Shown: positions 26,669 through 37,600, numbered from the stretch's first letter. The stretch: 64,000 nt of DNA from an uncultured Thermoguttaceae bacterium (GCA_937951625.1 CALFBP010000034.1:37034-101033); one strand, 5' to 3'. Notes: generated from the letters alone by a model not told the origin. Made by a program: numbers and translations.

Positions 26669-26861
26669 TTGGCTTCATGGGCCACGGCGTGCCGGCTGGA
26701 TAGCGGAAGTGCTCCCTTCGGACGGCTGTATTCGGAGCACCCCCCTGAGCGAACAGGCCTCCTTTGGCGACACTCCACTTCGCTTCGAAAAAGCCGCAAA
26801 GAAGGGCCCTCTTTCCGATAAAGAGGAGGGCTCCGAACTTTTTTCGGCAAAAGGCGTGTCC

Positions 26862-28226
26862 TCACGCTTGCATGATGACCGGGAACACTTTGCGAATGGC
26901 CTTAATGATGTCTTGGATGTCTTCTTCCGTGTAATTCGGGTCCATCATCACGCCGGCGGCCCGTTCGAGGATGTCGATCGTGCGGGGGCAGGACTCGCGG
27001 CCGTAGCGGATCGCCTTGCCCTCGGGCGTTTGGAAGGATGGCCAGGCCGGATGGACCGTGGCTTTCTTTTCGATCCTAGGATCGGCGGGAAGGACCACGG
27101 AACCGCCCGGGCTTTGGACCGGCACTCCCTCCGCAGCCATCGCCCGCTGGAACTTTACGCGTCGCGAACGGGTTCCCAGGTCGAGGAAGACCACCGAACC
27201 CAGGTCGCCTTCGGGGTCGTGGGATTTGCGGAACTTCACGCCCGGCAGATCGGCAATCCCTTCACGGACCTTTTTGGCATTGGCGCGGAGCCGCGAGCAG
27301 ATGGTTTCCAGTTTTTGCAGTTGCCCTTTGAGCACTGCGCCGGTGAACTCGTTCATGCGAAAGTTGCAGGCGGCGAAACCTGCCAGGAGACCGCCGTTGA
27401 ATTCCTCGGTGTACGGCGAGCGGAGCGTGCCCACGTCGTGGAAACGGACCGCCCGCTCGAACAACTTCGGGTCGCTGGTGACCACGGCCCCGCCCTCGCC
27501 CGAGGTGATCGTCTTGCTCACCTGGAAGCTGTTGATGCCCATGTCGCCGAGGGTGCCCACGTACTTGCCCTTGTACTGCCCGCCGGCGCATTGAGCGCAA
27601 TCCTCCAACACCCGAATCTTGTGTTTCCGTGCGATTTCCAGGATCGCATCCATGTTGGCCACCCCGCCTTGAAGATGCGAGGGAACGATGACCTTGGTGC
27701 GGGGCGTGATTTTGGCTTCGAGTTCATTGGGATCAAGGGAGAACGACTCGTCGATTTCGACGAAGACCGGCAACGCGCCGGAGAGCACGACGGCATCGTA
27801 GTCGGCGTACCAGGTCCAAGCCGGGAGTATCACTTCGTCGCCGGGGCCGACCTCCAAGGCCGCCATGGCCGTGTATAACGCGGTCGTGCCCGAGGTCACG
27901 GCGAGGGCGTGTTTGGCGCCGATGTGGGCCGCGTAAGCTTTTTCGAATTGAAGAACCTTGGACTGCCCGCCCCACCAGCGGAACGGATAACGCGATTCCA
28001 GCACCTCGAGCAGCTCTTGCTTCTCGACGTCGTCATAGAACTGAGGCCCGTAGAGACGCGCGTGCAGCGGAGATGAGCGCACCGGCTTGCCACCGTCGAT
28101 GGCCAATTTCTCTTGGGCCTCGGCGCCCAGCGACGTTTGAGCGTTCGAGCCGCCGAGCACAGACGCGGCCCCGAGGGCGCCGACGGCTTGCAGGAATTCA
28201 CGGCGATTCGTGAAACTCTGAAACAT
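26862..28226 (-). CDS. DegT/DnrJ/EryC1/StrS aminotransferase with twin-arginine-like leader
   Basis: The protein has 454 residues. The N-terminus has NRREFLQAVGALGAASVLGG, a twin-arginine-type signal (RRxFL plus a hydrophobic run), which is unusual for this family. The rest is a complete PLP fold: HALAVTSGTTALYTAMAAL, GDEVILPAWTWYADYDAVVL, VLEDCAQCAGG, and INSFQVSKTITSGEGG with the PLP-binding Lys. Family members transaminate sugar-nucleotide ketones or act as related regulators and dehydratases. The gene is divergent from a Gfo/Idh/MocA oxidoreductase that also has a twin-arginine leader, so the two may act on sugars outside the cytoplasm. Confidence 0.85.
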   Translation of the reverse strand: MFQSFTNRREFLQAVGALGAASVLGGSNAQTSLGAEAQEKLAIDGGKPVRSSPLHARLYGPQFYDDVEKQELLEVLESRYPFRWWGGQSKVLQFEKAYAAHIGAKHALAVTSGTTALYTAMAALEVGPGDEVILPAWTWYADYDAVVLSGALPVFVEIDESFSLDPNELEAKITPRTKVIVPSHLQGGVANMDAILEIARKHKIRVLEDCAQCAGGQYKGKYVGTLGDMGINSFQVSKTITSGEGGAVVTSDPKLFERAVRFHDVGTLRSPYTEEFNGGLLAGFAACNFRMNEFTGAVLKGQLQKLETICSRLRANAKKVREGIADLPGVKFRKSHDPEGDLGSVVFLDLGTRSRRVKFQRAMAAEGVPVQSPGGSVVLPADPRIEKKATVHPAWPSFQTPEGKAIRYGRESCPRTIDILERAAGVMMDPNYTEEDIQDIIKAIRKVFPVIMQA

Positions 28227-28626
28227 GGAAGGCTTCTCCTTACAATCGGTCGAAAGATCTCTCGGTCGCGATGTTGCCGCGGCCTTTACACGTTTGCGTT
28301 CTCTGAAGCGCTGTAATCGCCTAGCGGCGGACAGGGCGTAGGACCAAGCGGCCCTTGCGCCAACTTATGTCGCATCTACGCCCTACCGGTCGGTCACGGC
28401 AGGAGAGCGCGATTGGTCACGAGCATTCTAACCCGCCTTGGTTGCGCTGTACAAGCGCCGAAAAAGTGGCCCGGCCGCTCGTCGCGTAGGGCCGCTTCGT
28501 GGACCCGGCTTTCGAACTCCGCGTGTTGACACGCCGTGATCGAACCTCACAATTAGGACGATGGGTTCGCACATCACGGCTGCGGATCAGTCTTTCAAGG
28601 CACTTTTGCACGAGAGGAAAACCAAG
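28227..28626. other. Divergent intergenic region with inverted repeats
   Basis: These 400 bp separate two divergent start codons, so both promoters should lie here. No gene is seen. AGGGCGTAG (28333-28341) and CTACGCCCT (28376-28384) form a 9-bp inverted repeat. AAGCGGCCC (from about 28346) is complementary to GGGCCGCTT (from about 28489). No clear -10/-35 pair was found. Confidence 0.45.
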
Positions 28627-29976
28627 ATGCGACTGACGCGACGGGATTTTCTATCGGCCTCGGCGGCGGCGGGCCTCTCGATGGCCGGCCCGGCGGTCCA
28701 TGCGGCCCCGCAAGGCAAAGTTTACAAGACCGCGCTGATCGGCAGCGGGTGGTGGGGGATGAACATCCTTCGAGAGGCGATCCGAGCGGGTCAGTCGAAG
28801 GTGGTCGCCATGTGCGACGTGGACCGGCGGCAGTTGGATCCCGCCGCGGCGGAGGTCCAGCAAATGACGGGCGATGCACCCAAGAAATACATCGATTACC
28901 GCGATCTGCTGGACAAGGAAAAACCTGAGATCGTCATTGTCGCCACGCCCGACCACTGGCACGCCCTGCAAACCATCGCGGCTGTGCAGGCCGGGGCCCA
29001 CGTCTACGTCGAGAAGCCGATCAGCCATACGATCAAGGAGGGCCGGGCGATGGTCCATGCCGCCAGGGCGGCCGAGCGCGTGGTTCAGGTCGGCACACAC
29101 CGCCGCGTTTCTCCCCATAACGTGGCCGGACGCGAGTTCATCCGGTCGGGCAAGCTGGGGAAGATCGGGATGGTGCGGGCGTTTGTTCACTATGGCGGTG
29201 GGCCGGAAAAGCCTCGGAAGAACGTCGAACCGCCAAAAGAACTCGATTGGGACCTCTGGTGCGGCCCAGCCCCGTTGCGACCCTTCAACGGCGATCCCGC
29301 GAACCCTTGGTCTGGCGGCATCCATCCCCGAGGATTCCGCATGTATCTGGATTACGCCAACGGCACGCTCGGCGACTGGGGCATCCACTGGATGGACCAG
29401 ATCCTCTGGATCACCGGCGCCAAATGGCCGAAGAAGGTCTTCTCCACCGGCGGTCGACCGATCAAGGGCCCGCCCATTTTGACCAAGGAAGAACAAACCA
29501 GCGACGCCCCGGACCACCAAGTGGCCGTGCTCGAGTTCGATGGCTTCACCGTGTCCTGGGAGCATCGGCAGTTCGCAGGCAACAACGCCGAGAAAGGCGA
29601 ATCGGTCGGTTGCTATTTCTACGGCACGGAAGGCACGTTCCACATGGGCTGGCAGCAGGGCGCGGTGTTTTATCCTGTGGATTCGCGCAAGGCCCCTATC
29701 CGCTTCGAACCCCAATTGAACAAACCGGACGATCAGAACATCAAAGAGCTTTGGGCCGATTTCCTTGAGGCGATTGAAACCAAACGCCGCCCGGTAAGCG
29801 ACATCGAGGAGGTTCACTATTCGACGAATTGCAGCCTCTTAGGCATGCTTTCGTTCAAACTGGGCCGGAGCATCGTTTGGGACGGCGAGAAAGAGGAAGT
29901 GGTCGGCGATCCGGAGGCCAACAAGCTCCTCCGCCGCCAGTACCGCGGCGAGTGGAAATACCCCGAGGTCAGTTGA
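28627..29976 (+). CDS. Gfo/Idh/MocA-family oxidoreductase, twin-arginine leader
   Basis: The protein has 449 residues. The leader RRDFLSASAAAGLSMAGPAV matches the twin-arginine pattern common in planctomycete Gfo/Idh/MocA proteins, with cleavage near HAA. The Rossmann domain is KTALIGSGWWGMNILREAI, then IVATPDHWHALQTIAAVQAG and VYVEKPISHTIKEGRAM, where EKP holds the catalytic-region Lys. The C-terminal domain includes DWGIHWMDQILWITG. These NAD(P)-dependent enzymes usually oxidise or reduce sugars, and the exact substrate cannot be read. I chose the ATG at 28627, with GAGAGG upstream. The open frame begins at 28561. Confidence 0.88.
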   Translation: MRLTRRDFLSASAAAGLSMAGPAVHAAPQGKVYKTALIGSGWWGMNILREAIRAGQSKVVAMCDVDRRQLDPAAAEVQQMTGDAPKKYIDYRDLLDKEKPEIVIVATPDHWHALQTIAAVQAGAHVYVEKPISHTIKEGRAMVHAARAAERVVQVGTHRRVSPHNVAGREFIRSGKLGKIGMVRAFVHYGGGPEKPRKNVEPPKELDWDLWCGPAPLRPFNGDPANPWSGGIHPRGFRMYLDYANGTLGDWGIHWMDQILWITGAKWPKKVFSTGGRPIKGPPILTKEEQTSDAPDHQVAVLEFDGFTVSWEHRQFAGNNAEKGESVGCYFYGTEGTFHMGWQQGAVFYPVDSRKAPIRFEPQLNKPDDQNIKELWADFLEAIETKRRPVSDIEEVHYSTNCSLLGMLSFKLGRSIVWDGEKEEVVGDPEANKLLRRQYRGEWKYPEVS

Positions 29977-30180
29977 ACTGCCGCTGCGGCCGACTGCTGA
30001 ACTGCGTTTGAGTTCCGCTTTCACACCTCAAGGATCGTGGGGCGGCTGAGCGGGTTGGGATGCCACGGGGCCGCAGGCCGCCTCCGTAGCTAAAACCTAA
30101 TTCCACGAACCCGAGATCGCTGTCGTTTCGGCCAAAACAACTCGGCCTGTTCGACGTTGGATTCAAGTATCCGCGATTCA

Positions 30181-30825
30181 TTAGATTTCCGCGGCAGTTT
30201 GGACATCCTCCAACACGACGTCTCGAAAACAGGCGAAGCTTTTCGATCGGCAGCGGTCGGGTTCAAGGAGTTGTCCGAGCACTCGCGCGACGTCGATTTT
30301 CGGCAGGCCACCTTTGAAGTAACCGTGCTTCTGTAGAATCCGCTCGAAAGCCTCCCATGTCCCGCCGCTTATCGCATCGGGATTGCGATAGCGATATTGT
30401 TGCGGCACGTTCGCGCTTACCTTGGGATAAGCGGCGCGAACGGCTTCCCAATCGCCAAAGTACCAGGCTTCTAGCTCCTCGACCACGATGCGATTGACAA
30501 GCTGCCACCGCGTTGGGGAACGGCTCCGCGTGGTCAACCCTGCCTTCGCGGCGATCTTCTCCATGTGTTGCTTCACGTTCTGGCAATCGTCATCGTCCCG
30601 ATCCACCACGACTACAATACGCCAATCCTCAGGCAGCCACCTCGCGTAAGCACGCAGCCGACTTTCGAGTTTGTCGAGCAAGTCGTTTTTCCCCTGAAAA
30701 GGATGGACCTCGAAGGTGCGATCTCGTGGAAGCAGTCGAGGCAGGAGGCCGCGCAGGAAGGCCTCCATCGACGGCTCCTCGACGAGGAACTCAAAATGTC
30801 TCGTCATTGGCGGCCACTCTTTCAT
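30181..30825 (-). CDS. DUF4276-like protein, partner of the adjacent ATPase
   Basis: The protein has 214 residues. It starts [22 protein letters not shown], the DUF4276 pattern (hydrophobic-VE-x3-E-x-FL-x-LLP), followed by a [14 protein letters not shown] acidic strand and [12 protein letters not shown]. The Glu and Asp-rich strands fit a TOPRIM-like fold, which would make it a candidate metal-dependent nuclease. Its start overlaps the stop of the ATPase gene by 4 bp (ATGA), so the two are translated together. A second Met at 30807 is an alternative start. ATPase/TOPRIM-type pairs are often phage-defence systems, so defence is a reasonable guess for this one. Confidence 0.7.
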   Translation of the reverse strand: MKEWPPMTRHFEFLVEEPSMEAFLRGLLPRLLPRDRTFEVHPFQGKNDLLDKLESRLRAYARWLPEDWRIVVVVDRDDDDCQNVKQHMEKIAAKAGLTTRSRSPTRWQLVNRIVVEELEAWYFGDWEAVRAAYPKVSANVPQQYRYRNPDAISGGTWEAFERILQKHGYFKGGLPKIDVARVLGQLLEPDRCRSKSFACFRDVVLEDVQTAAEI

Positions 30826-32024
30826 CGTCCTTGAGAGGGCATTCCCTGGTTCACAAGCGGGTCACCAACGCCCAGGTGCCCCTCCATCCAAAGATGGCCA
30901 AGGAACGCTCCCTGCCTAACGAATTCCGAAACATGCGGGATCTCCGACACGCGTTTCGACTGCGCGTAGCCGTGCTCGTCTCGCCATAGCACCCGAACCT
31001 CGTCCGGCCGTAAGCCATTCAAGAAAAACGGGGAATGCGTCGTCACCAGCATTTGCGTACGACTAGTCGCCTTGCGGCACTCCTCGGCCAGTTCGGGCAG
31101 TAATCGCGGATGCAGGAAGTTCTCCGGTTCCTCGATGCCGATGAAAGGCGGCGGGGTGGGGTCATACAACAACACCAGGTAGGCCAGCATCTTCAACGTG
31201 CCATCCGAGGCGAATCGAGCTAGGACCGGATGGGAAAAGGGCGCGTCCTTGATTTGCAGAAGCAACCTGCCATCCGGCATAGTCTCCGCAAGCACCTTCT
31301 CGATCCGTGGGACACGGCTTCGCAACACCTCGAAAATCTGCTTCAGCCGGTCTGGGTGCTGTTCCGCGAGATATTGAATCACATTTGCAAGGTTGTCGCC
31401 TGAGCGCGACAAGCGTTCCTGGGGGCCAGCCTCGGGCTGTCCCCGCGCGCTGTCTGCTGAAAGATAGGAAACGTGCCAACCCATGATGAAGTCGCGCAAC
31501 GCCGCCACACGCGGGTGTTCTGCGAATTGACCCAATGCATTCACAGCGAGCAGGTCGGCGCCTTTGAGGGGGATTTCCACGCGCTGGTCTTGTTCATCTG
31601 GCTGTTTGCCGCTGATGGCACGGCCCTTGCCTTCACTGTATTCCAAAAAGTGGAACGGCTTGCCCCGACGGCCGCGACGCCATTGCAACCACTCTTCCAC
31701 AACAACAGGGCTACCCGCTCTTTCATCCACGCTCAGATGATAGGTAATGAGCGGATAATCGTGCTCTTTGTACTTGATCTCAATGGTGATCGGCCCATCC
31801 GAATTGCGAGACCGCAACTCCTTGGCTCGCCCTCGCTTGTCCCAGGCCCGCCTGAGTCCTAACTCGAAACATTCCGCCAAAAAAGCGAACACGTCAAAGA
31901 CGGTGGATTTCCCGCTCCCATTCGGCCCGAGCAGAACAGTGAGCGGCTTCAGTTCCTTGAACTCAACGTCGCGCAATACCCGAAAGTTTTGCACTTTCAA
32001 GTACTGAATGCGCGGTGGAATCAT
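30822..32024 (-). CDS. AAA ATPase of the AAA_21/DUF2813 (OLD-like) type
   Basis: The protein has 400 residues. It starts [20 protein letters not shown], then Walker [13 protein letters not shown]. Later come an ABC-type signature ([10 protein letters not shown]), Walker B with a catalytic Glu in [13 protein letters not shown] and a THSPFFLNG switch. This is the SMC/ABC-like ATPase of OLD-type systems, usually paired with a nuclease partner, here the DUF4276-like protein. I chose the ATG at 32024, just before the domain. The open frame extends to 32231, but the extra 69 residues carry no recognised domain. Confidence 0.82.
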   Translation of the reverse strand: MIPPRIQYLKVQNFRVLRDVEFKELKPLTVLLGPNGSGKSTVFDVFAFLAECFELGLRRAWDKRGRAKELRSRNSDGPITIEIKYKEHDYPLITYHLSVDERAGSPVVVEEWLQWRRGRRGKPFHFLEYSEGKGRAISGKQPDEQDQRVEIPLKGADLLAVNALGQFAEHPRVAALRDFIMGWHVSYLSADSARGQPEAGPQERLSRSGDNLANVIQYLAEQHPDRLKQIFEVLRSRVPRIEKVLAETMPDGRLLLQIKDAPFSHPVLARFASDGTLKMLAYLVLLYDPTPPPFIGIEEPENFLHPRLLPELAEECRKATSRTQMLVTTHSPFFLNGLRPDEVRVLWRDEHGYAQSKRVSEIPHVSEFVRQGAFLGHLWMEGHLGVGDPLVNQGMPSQGR

Positions 32025-32352
32025 GCTGGTGGGCGGTGGTTGACCACGATCGTTCACGGCGGTGTAGTTCTCCTCAGGCCCGGCGGCAATCCACCGGGGC
32101 GTCGCAACCTTCAGCATCTTGTCGAGGCGACTTCGGGTTGTCAATCGCCCAGGGAATCCGTGGATAAACTGTTTCTCTCCGCCAAGCAGGGATTGCACAT
32201 GGGGTAGCGGCTGATCGAGAAAATCACCCAACCCGATTCCCCATCGTCGCAGGCCAGCTAGGCATCGACACCGCTGGAAAACCCGGGAGCATTACCCGCC
32301 TCCCGCGCCTTCAACTGAGTGGAATCGGTGCGCCTAAGGGCCAGATATTGAG
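32025..32352. other. Gap of 328 bp between the ATPase gene and pcm
   Basis: No independent gene is visible. The ATPase frame stays open leftward from 32231, so a longer ATPase start cannot be ruled out. Both flanking genes are on the - strand and the pcm stop is at 32353, so this gap must hold the ATPase gene's promoter if it has one. No consensus promoter was found. Confidence 0.4.
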
Positions 32353-33189
32353 TCACCTGGAGCGGGCCTCGCCGGTCATGGGAACGAACATCACCGGGGC
32401 AACGCTTCGGCGCTCGACTTGGCCGTTTTCTTTTTTCTCGACGACCACGAGGTCTTGCGGGTAGCTGCCCACGGGCAGCACCATGCGCCCGCCGGGGGCC
32501 AACTGGTCCACCAGCGGCTGTGGAATATGGTCGGGTGCGGCGGCCACAATGATGAGGTCGAAGGGCGCGTGTTCGGGCCAGCCGCGGTAGCCGTCCCCTG
32601 TGCGGACCGTGACGTTCTTGTATCCCAATCGGGCCAGGCGGCGGCGGGCTTCGTCGGCCAGCGGTTCGACAATCTCGATGCTGTAGACCTCCTTGCACAG
32701 CTCCGCCAAAATCGCCGCCTGATAGCCCGAGCCGGTACCGATGTCCAACGCCCGAGCGTCGGGCCGAGGCCGGGCCAGTTGCGTCATAAGGGCCACAATG
32801 TACGGCTGCGAGATCGTCTGTCCGTGGCCGATCGGTAGGGGATGATCGTCGTAGGCCTGGTGGTCGAGTTCGTCGGGAACGAACTCGTGGCGCGGTACCC
32901 GGCCCATGACTTCGAGAACCTTCGGATCGGAGATGTCTCGGGCCCGAAGCTGCCGCTCGACCATTTGCCGCCGGGCCTCCTTGAATTGCGGTGATTCGGC
33001 GTGTTCCGCCTTCGCCTCGGGCGAGGGAGCGGACTCCGCCGCGACGGCGACCTCGGCCGACGGACCAGCGTCAGAATTCCCCGCATACCACACAGCCCAC
33101 TCCCCGACAAGCCAACTGAGGACCACGGCCGAAGCAGCCACGACCACCGAGATTAGCGCAAGGGTCCGCCTCGAACGCAAGGCTTGCAT
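32353..33189 (-). CDS. pcm: Protein-L-isoaspartate O-methyltransferase, membrane-anchored
   Basis: This enzyme methylates isoaspartyl residues with S-adenosylmethionine, starting repair of aged proteins. The protein has 278 residues. The core begins MVERQLRARDI, then PRHEFVP, HGQTISQPYIVALM and the SAM-binding DIGTGSGYQAAILAEL. Ahead of it is a helix (about residues 9-29) and a linker of about 35 residues, so the enzyme appears to be exported or tethered to the membrane, like the periplasmic forms seen in some Gram-negative bacteria. I chose the ATG at 33189. The open frame runs to 33279. Confidence 0.9.
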   Translation of the reverse strand: MQALRSRRTLALISVVVAASAVVLSWLVGEWAVWYAGNSDAGPSAEVAVAAESAPSPEAKAEHAESPQFKEARRQMVERQLRARDISDPKVLEVMGRVPRHEFVPDELDHQAYDDHPLPIGHGQTISQPYIVALMTQLARPRPDARALDIGTGSGYQAAILAELCKEVYSIEIVEPLADEARRRLARLGYKNVTVRTGDGYRGWPEHAPFDLIIVAAAPDHIPQPLVDQLAPGGRMVLPVGSYPQDLVVVEKKENGQVERRSVAPVMFVPMTGEARSR

Positions 33190-33392
33190 GGATCTGCCCC
33201 CCAAGTTTGAGCCGAAACGCGATTTCCATTGTAACCTTTCGCCAAGCCAACGAACAAGACAGGGACAAGCAGTGCCCATGCTCCAACATCTACTGATCCT
33301 TTGCGATCCGGGCTTTCCGACGCCGTCGACAACCGACTAAGATGACGTCACTCGTTGCCTCCTTTGTTCCCGTGGTTCGAGGGCATCCAGCC

Positions 33393-34385
33393 ATGCATCC
33401 CGTCAGCGAAGGAAAAGCCCCTTTGGTGCAGGGGATCGGGATTCCTTGCCTTGGTCTCGGTACGTGGAAGATTCCGGAATCGCTCGCGCCGGAGTTGGTT
33501 CACGAGGCAATCCGCGTCGGTTGGCGGCATTTCGATTGCGCGTGCGATTATGGCAACGAGTCGGCGGTTGGGGCGGGGCTGGCCTCGGCCCTGGCGGACG
33601 GGCTTTGCCGGCGGGAAGAACTCTGGATCACGTCGAAGCTCTGGAACACCTATCATGAGCCGAAGCACGTCCGGGCCGCGTGCGAGCGGTCGCTGCGGGA
33701 TTTGAGGTTGGATTGGCTCGACCTGTATTTGATTCACTTCCCGATTAGCCTGGCCTTTGTGCCTTTCGAGGTGCGGTATCCGCCGGGCTGGGTTTGGGAC
33801 CCCCACGCCCCCTTCCCGAGCATGAGGCCGATCCGCGTGCCATTGGCCGAGACCTGGGGCGCGATGGAGGAGTTGGTTCGTTCTGGGCTCGTCCGCCGGA
33901 TCGGGGTGTGCAACATGGGCACCGCGCTTTTGCGCGACCTTCTCTCGTACGCCACGATCCCGCCCGCGGTGCTTCAAGTGGAAATGCACCCCTATCTCAC
34001 CCAGGAGCGACTGCTCGATTTCTGCCGCATAGAAGGTATCGCTGTCACAGCCTTTTCACCCTTTGGGGCGGATTCTTATGTCCCCTTGGGTATGGCCAGC
34101 CCCCAAGAGTCTCTTTTGCAAGACCCTGTGGTGAGGGCCGTGGCCGACCGTTTGCGGCGCACGCCGGCTCAAGTCTTGTTGCGATGGGCCGTGCAACGAG
34201 GCACCATCCCCATACCGAAGACCCAGCGACCAGAACGGCTCAGGGAAAATCTGGCCATCTTCGACTTTTCGCTCGACGACGACCAGATGCGAAGTCTTTC
34301 GGCTTTGAATCGCAATCGTCGCTATAACGATCCAGGCGAGTTCTGCGAGAAGGCCTTCCACACCTTCTTCCCCATCTTCGATTAA
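33393..34385 (+). CDS. Aldo/keto reductase
   Basis: The protein has 330 residues, with an AKR (alpha/beta)8 barrel that uses NAD(P)H to reduce aldehydes or sugars. The catalytic set is visible: Asp and Tyr in DCACDYGNE, Lys in WITSKLWN and His in LYLIHFPIS. It also has VEMHPYLTQERLL and the cofactor-binding IPIPKTQRPERLRENL. The size and the long loop after LIHFPIS resemble xylose-reductase-type AKRs. The substrate is not certain. I chose the ATG at 33393, with GAGGG upstream. An ATG at 33342 would add 17 residues. Confidence 0.85.
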   Translation: MHPVSEGKAPLVQGIGIPCLGLGTWKIPESLAPELVHEAIRVGWRHFDCACDYGNESAVGAGLASALADGLCRREELWITSKLWNTYHEPKHVRAACERSLRDLRLDWLDLYLIHFPISLAFVPFEVRYPPGWVWDPHAPFPSMRPIRVPLAETWGAMEELVRSGLVRRIGVCNMGTALLRDLLSYATIPPAVLQVEMHPYLTQERLLDFCRIEGIAVTAFSPFGADSYVPLGMASPQESLLQDPVVRAVADRLRRTPAQVLLRWAVQRGTIPIPKTQRPERLRENLAIFDFSLDDDQMRSLSALNRNRRYNDPGEFCEKAFHTFFPIFD

Positions 34386-34653
34386 CGCACACTTCCGGCC
34401 GATTGTGGGGATCGTTCCGGTTGGGCCAGGGGCGAAGCGAATGAAACCGGACCATTCCACCAGATAGGAGGGTACCGCTATTTTTTTGAATCTGGGTAAG
34501 ATGAAAGGTACGAGGCCCCCAACGGAACAGGGAGAGACGCTCTTGCACAAGTTCGGTTTCCCGCTTTTTTAGGCGGGCGGCCGAGAGTCGCTCTGCCTGG
34601 GGTCACGGCCTCACAAGGGCAGTTACGATCCTCTTTTCTTTAGGCAGGGATCC

Positions 34654-37600
34654 ATGAGTCGCAAAAGCTTTTGGAAACGTCTTCGCAAGCCTGCTTGGAC
34701 TCGCCGCTTTTCGGAACACGTTCGTCCACACCGTTTTTGCCGCCTGGAATCGCTGGAATCCCGGCAACTCCTCTCGGTCACGCTCCCGGCCATCGCCGAC
34801 CAAACGGTTCTGGCCGGGGCCCCGTTGCATTTGGCCTTGAACGGCAGTTCCAGCGCCGGCAATCCGGTGGCATACACGGTCACGACCAGCAACAGTTCCT
34901 TGTTGCGCGCCACGGTACCGACCGGCAACCCGAGCTTGAGAATCTCCGTCAGCAGCCCGGCCAACGCCATCCAGGGCGACATGGTGTTCCAGTTGTTCGA
35001 GGACCTCGTTCCGGAGACCGTGACGCAAATCACTACCCTTGCTGACAGAGGATTTTACAACGGTCTCATTTTCCACCGGGTGATCAAAAACTTCATGGTC
35101 CAAGGCGGCGACCCTCTGGGCACGGGCACGGGCGGCCCCGGCTATCAGTTCGACGACGAGTTCGAGCCCGACCTCCAATTCACCAGTGCCGGCATCCTCG
35201 CCATGGCCAATAGCGGGCCGGACACCAACGGGTCGCAATTCTTCATTACCACCGTGCCTACCCGTTGGCTCGATTTCAATCACACCATCTTCGGTTTCCT
35301 CACCCAGGGCAGCAGTGTTCTCACTCAGATCGAGAACGTGCCTACCAACATCAACGACCGGCCGCTCAATGACGTGGTGATGACCTCGGTGTCGACCATC
35401 ACCGATACCCAAAACGGCGTTCTGCGGTTGGCGGCCCCGCACGGAACGACCGGAACCGCCACCGTAACCGTCACGGCCCGGGACACCGTGACCAACGAAA
35501 CCGCCGTCCGGACCTTCCAGGTCACTGTGCAAGCAGACTCGACCAACAACTATCCCTTTATTTGGGGAACGATCGACCCGCAGTTCACCACGGTCAATAC
35601 ACCCGTCACGTTCGACATCCCCGGTTACGACGTGGAAGATGATCCGATTTTCTATTCGGGCAGCATCCTGTCGGGCGGCGGTTCGCTCAACGTGAACAGC
35701 TCGACCGGCCAAGTGACCTTTACACCGCCCAGTGGCGCCACGGGATTATTCCAAGTGAAGGTCAACGTGGGGGCTTCGAGCACATCCTCGGGCCCTGCCT
35801 TGGACAGCCAAGTGGTATCGATCTACGTGGCCAATGCTACGGGCAACACGCCGCCGGTGCTCACCGCGGCTAACCCCTCGCTGGGCCGAACCCCGGCCAA
35901 CGTCGCCAAGACCTTCGATCTCGGCGACTCGTTCATAAATAAAGGCCCTGGAACCACGATCATCGTCGATCCGGATGAAGCCTCGCTCGATCTGGGAATC
36001 GCCCTGGTGGGCACGACGGGCACGGGCATTTGGGAATACTCCCTCGATGACGGCGCTACCTTCCAGCCGGTGGGTACAGTCTCGGCGACTTCCGCGTTGT
36101 TGTTGTCCGACACAGCCCTATTGCGATTCACTCCCAGCGGCGTCAGTGGCGGCACGGCCACCATTACCTATCGCGGTTGGGACATGACCAGCGGCGCTGA
36201 GGGAACCAAGGTCGATTCGACCACCGGCGGTGTGAACTCGGCCTTCAGCACGGCTACCGACACCGCCACGCTCACGGTCACCTCGACCAACACCGCCCCC
36301 GTCTTGACCCCGGCCAATCCCTCGCTGGGCAGCACCGACGAAGACACGTTTAAAATCATCAACTTGACAGGCTCGTTTATCAACAATGGAGCGGGCACGA
36401 CGACCATCACCGACGCCGACTCGGGCGCGGTCGTGGGCGGGATCGCCGTGGTGGCCACGGCAGGACGCGGCACTTGGGCCTATTCCCTCGATGGAACGAC
36501 CTTCACCTCGATGGGCACGGTCTCGGCCAGCTCCGCCCTACTCTTACCGCGAGCAGCCAAAATTCGCTACACGCCCGACGGGGCCAACGGCGAAACCGCG
36601 ACCATCACCTATCGTGCATGGGATGGCACGAGCGGCACGGAGGGCGGTCGGGCCAACTTGACGGGCACGGGCGCGGTCGGCGGCGCGACGGCGTTCAGCA
36701 CGACGACCGATACCGCCAGCCTCACTGTTTCGTCTCTCAACGACGCCCCCGTCTTGACACCGGCCAATCCCTCGCTCGGCGGCGCTGTCCCAGGGACACC
36801 GAAGACCATCAACCTGACTGGATCGTTTATCAACAACGGAGCGGGGACTACGACCATCACCGACGTCGACACGGGCGCTACCGTGGGCGGCATCGCCCTG
36901 GTGGGCGTCGTCGGCCCGGGCACGTGGGAATATTCGCTCGACGGCGCGACCTTCAGCCCCGTGGGCACGGTCGCCAACACGTCCGCGCTGCTTCTGCCCA
37001 AGACCGCGCGACTACGCTACACCCCCAGCTCGAACAGCGCGGAAAACGCCTCGATCACCTACCGGGCATGGGACGCGACCTCGGGAACTGCCGGCAGCAA
37101 GGTCGACACCAGCGTCAACGGCGGCGTGACCGCCTTCAGCACCGCTACCGACACGGCCACGCTCGCCTACGGCACGGCCAGCATCTCGGGTTACGTCTAT
37201 GTGGACAACAACAATGATGGCTTGCGCACCATCAATGGCAGTACCCACCCAGGACTGCCCGGCGTCGTGATCAAGCTGTTCCGCAGGGACGGCAACGGCA
37301 ATTGGAACGAGGTCGCCGGGAAATCGCCGATCATGACCGCCGCCGACGGTTCCTACCGTTTCGAAGGGCTGGAGGTTGGAACTTACCGCGTGGAACAGGT
37401 CCAGCCGGCCGACTTCCTCGACGGCAAGGAAACGCTCGGCCAGGTCAACGGCGTCGCTTACGGAACCGCCGGCAACGATTACTTCGAAATCGAGTGCCAG
37501 GCCTCCCAAAATTACACCGAATACAACTTCGGCGAGCGCGGACTCCTGCCTAACAGAATCTCCCTTAGGTTGTTCCTCGCCTCCACGCCACCGGCGTCAC

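Noticed and set aside
34560..34577. A T-rich loop hairpin (CCCGC...GCGGG) upstream of the surface protein gene, considered as a terminator
   Set aside because: The T-run is in the loop and not after the stem, and the stem has only 5 bp.
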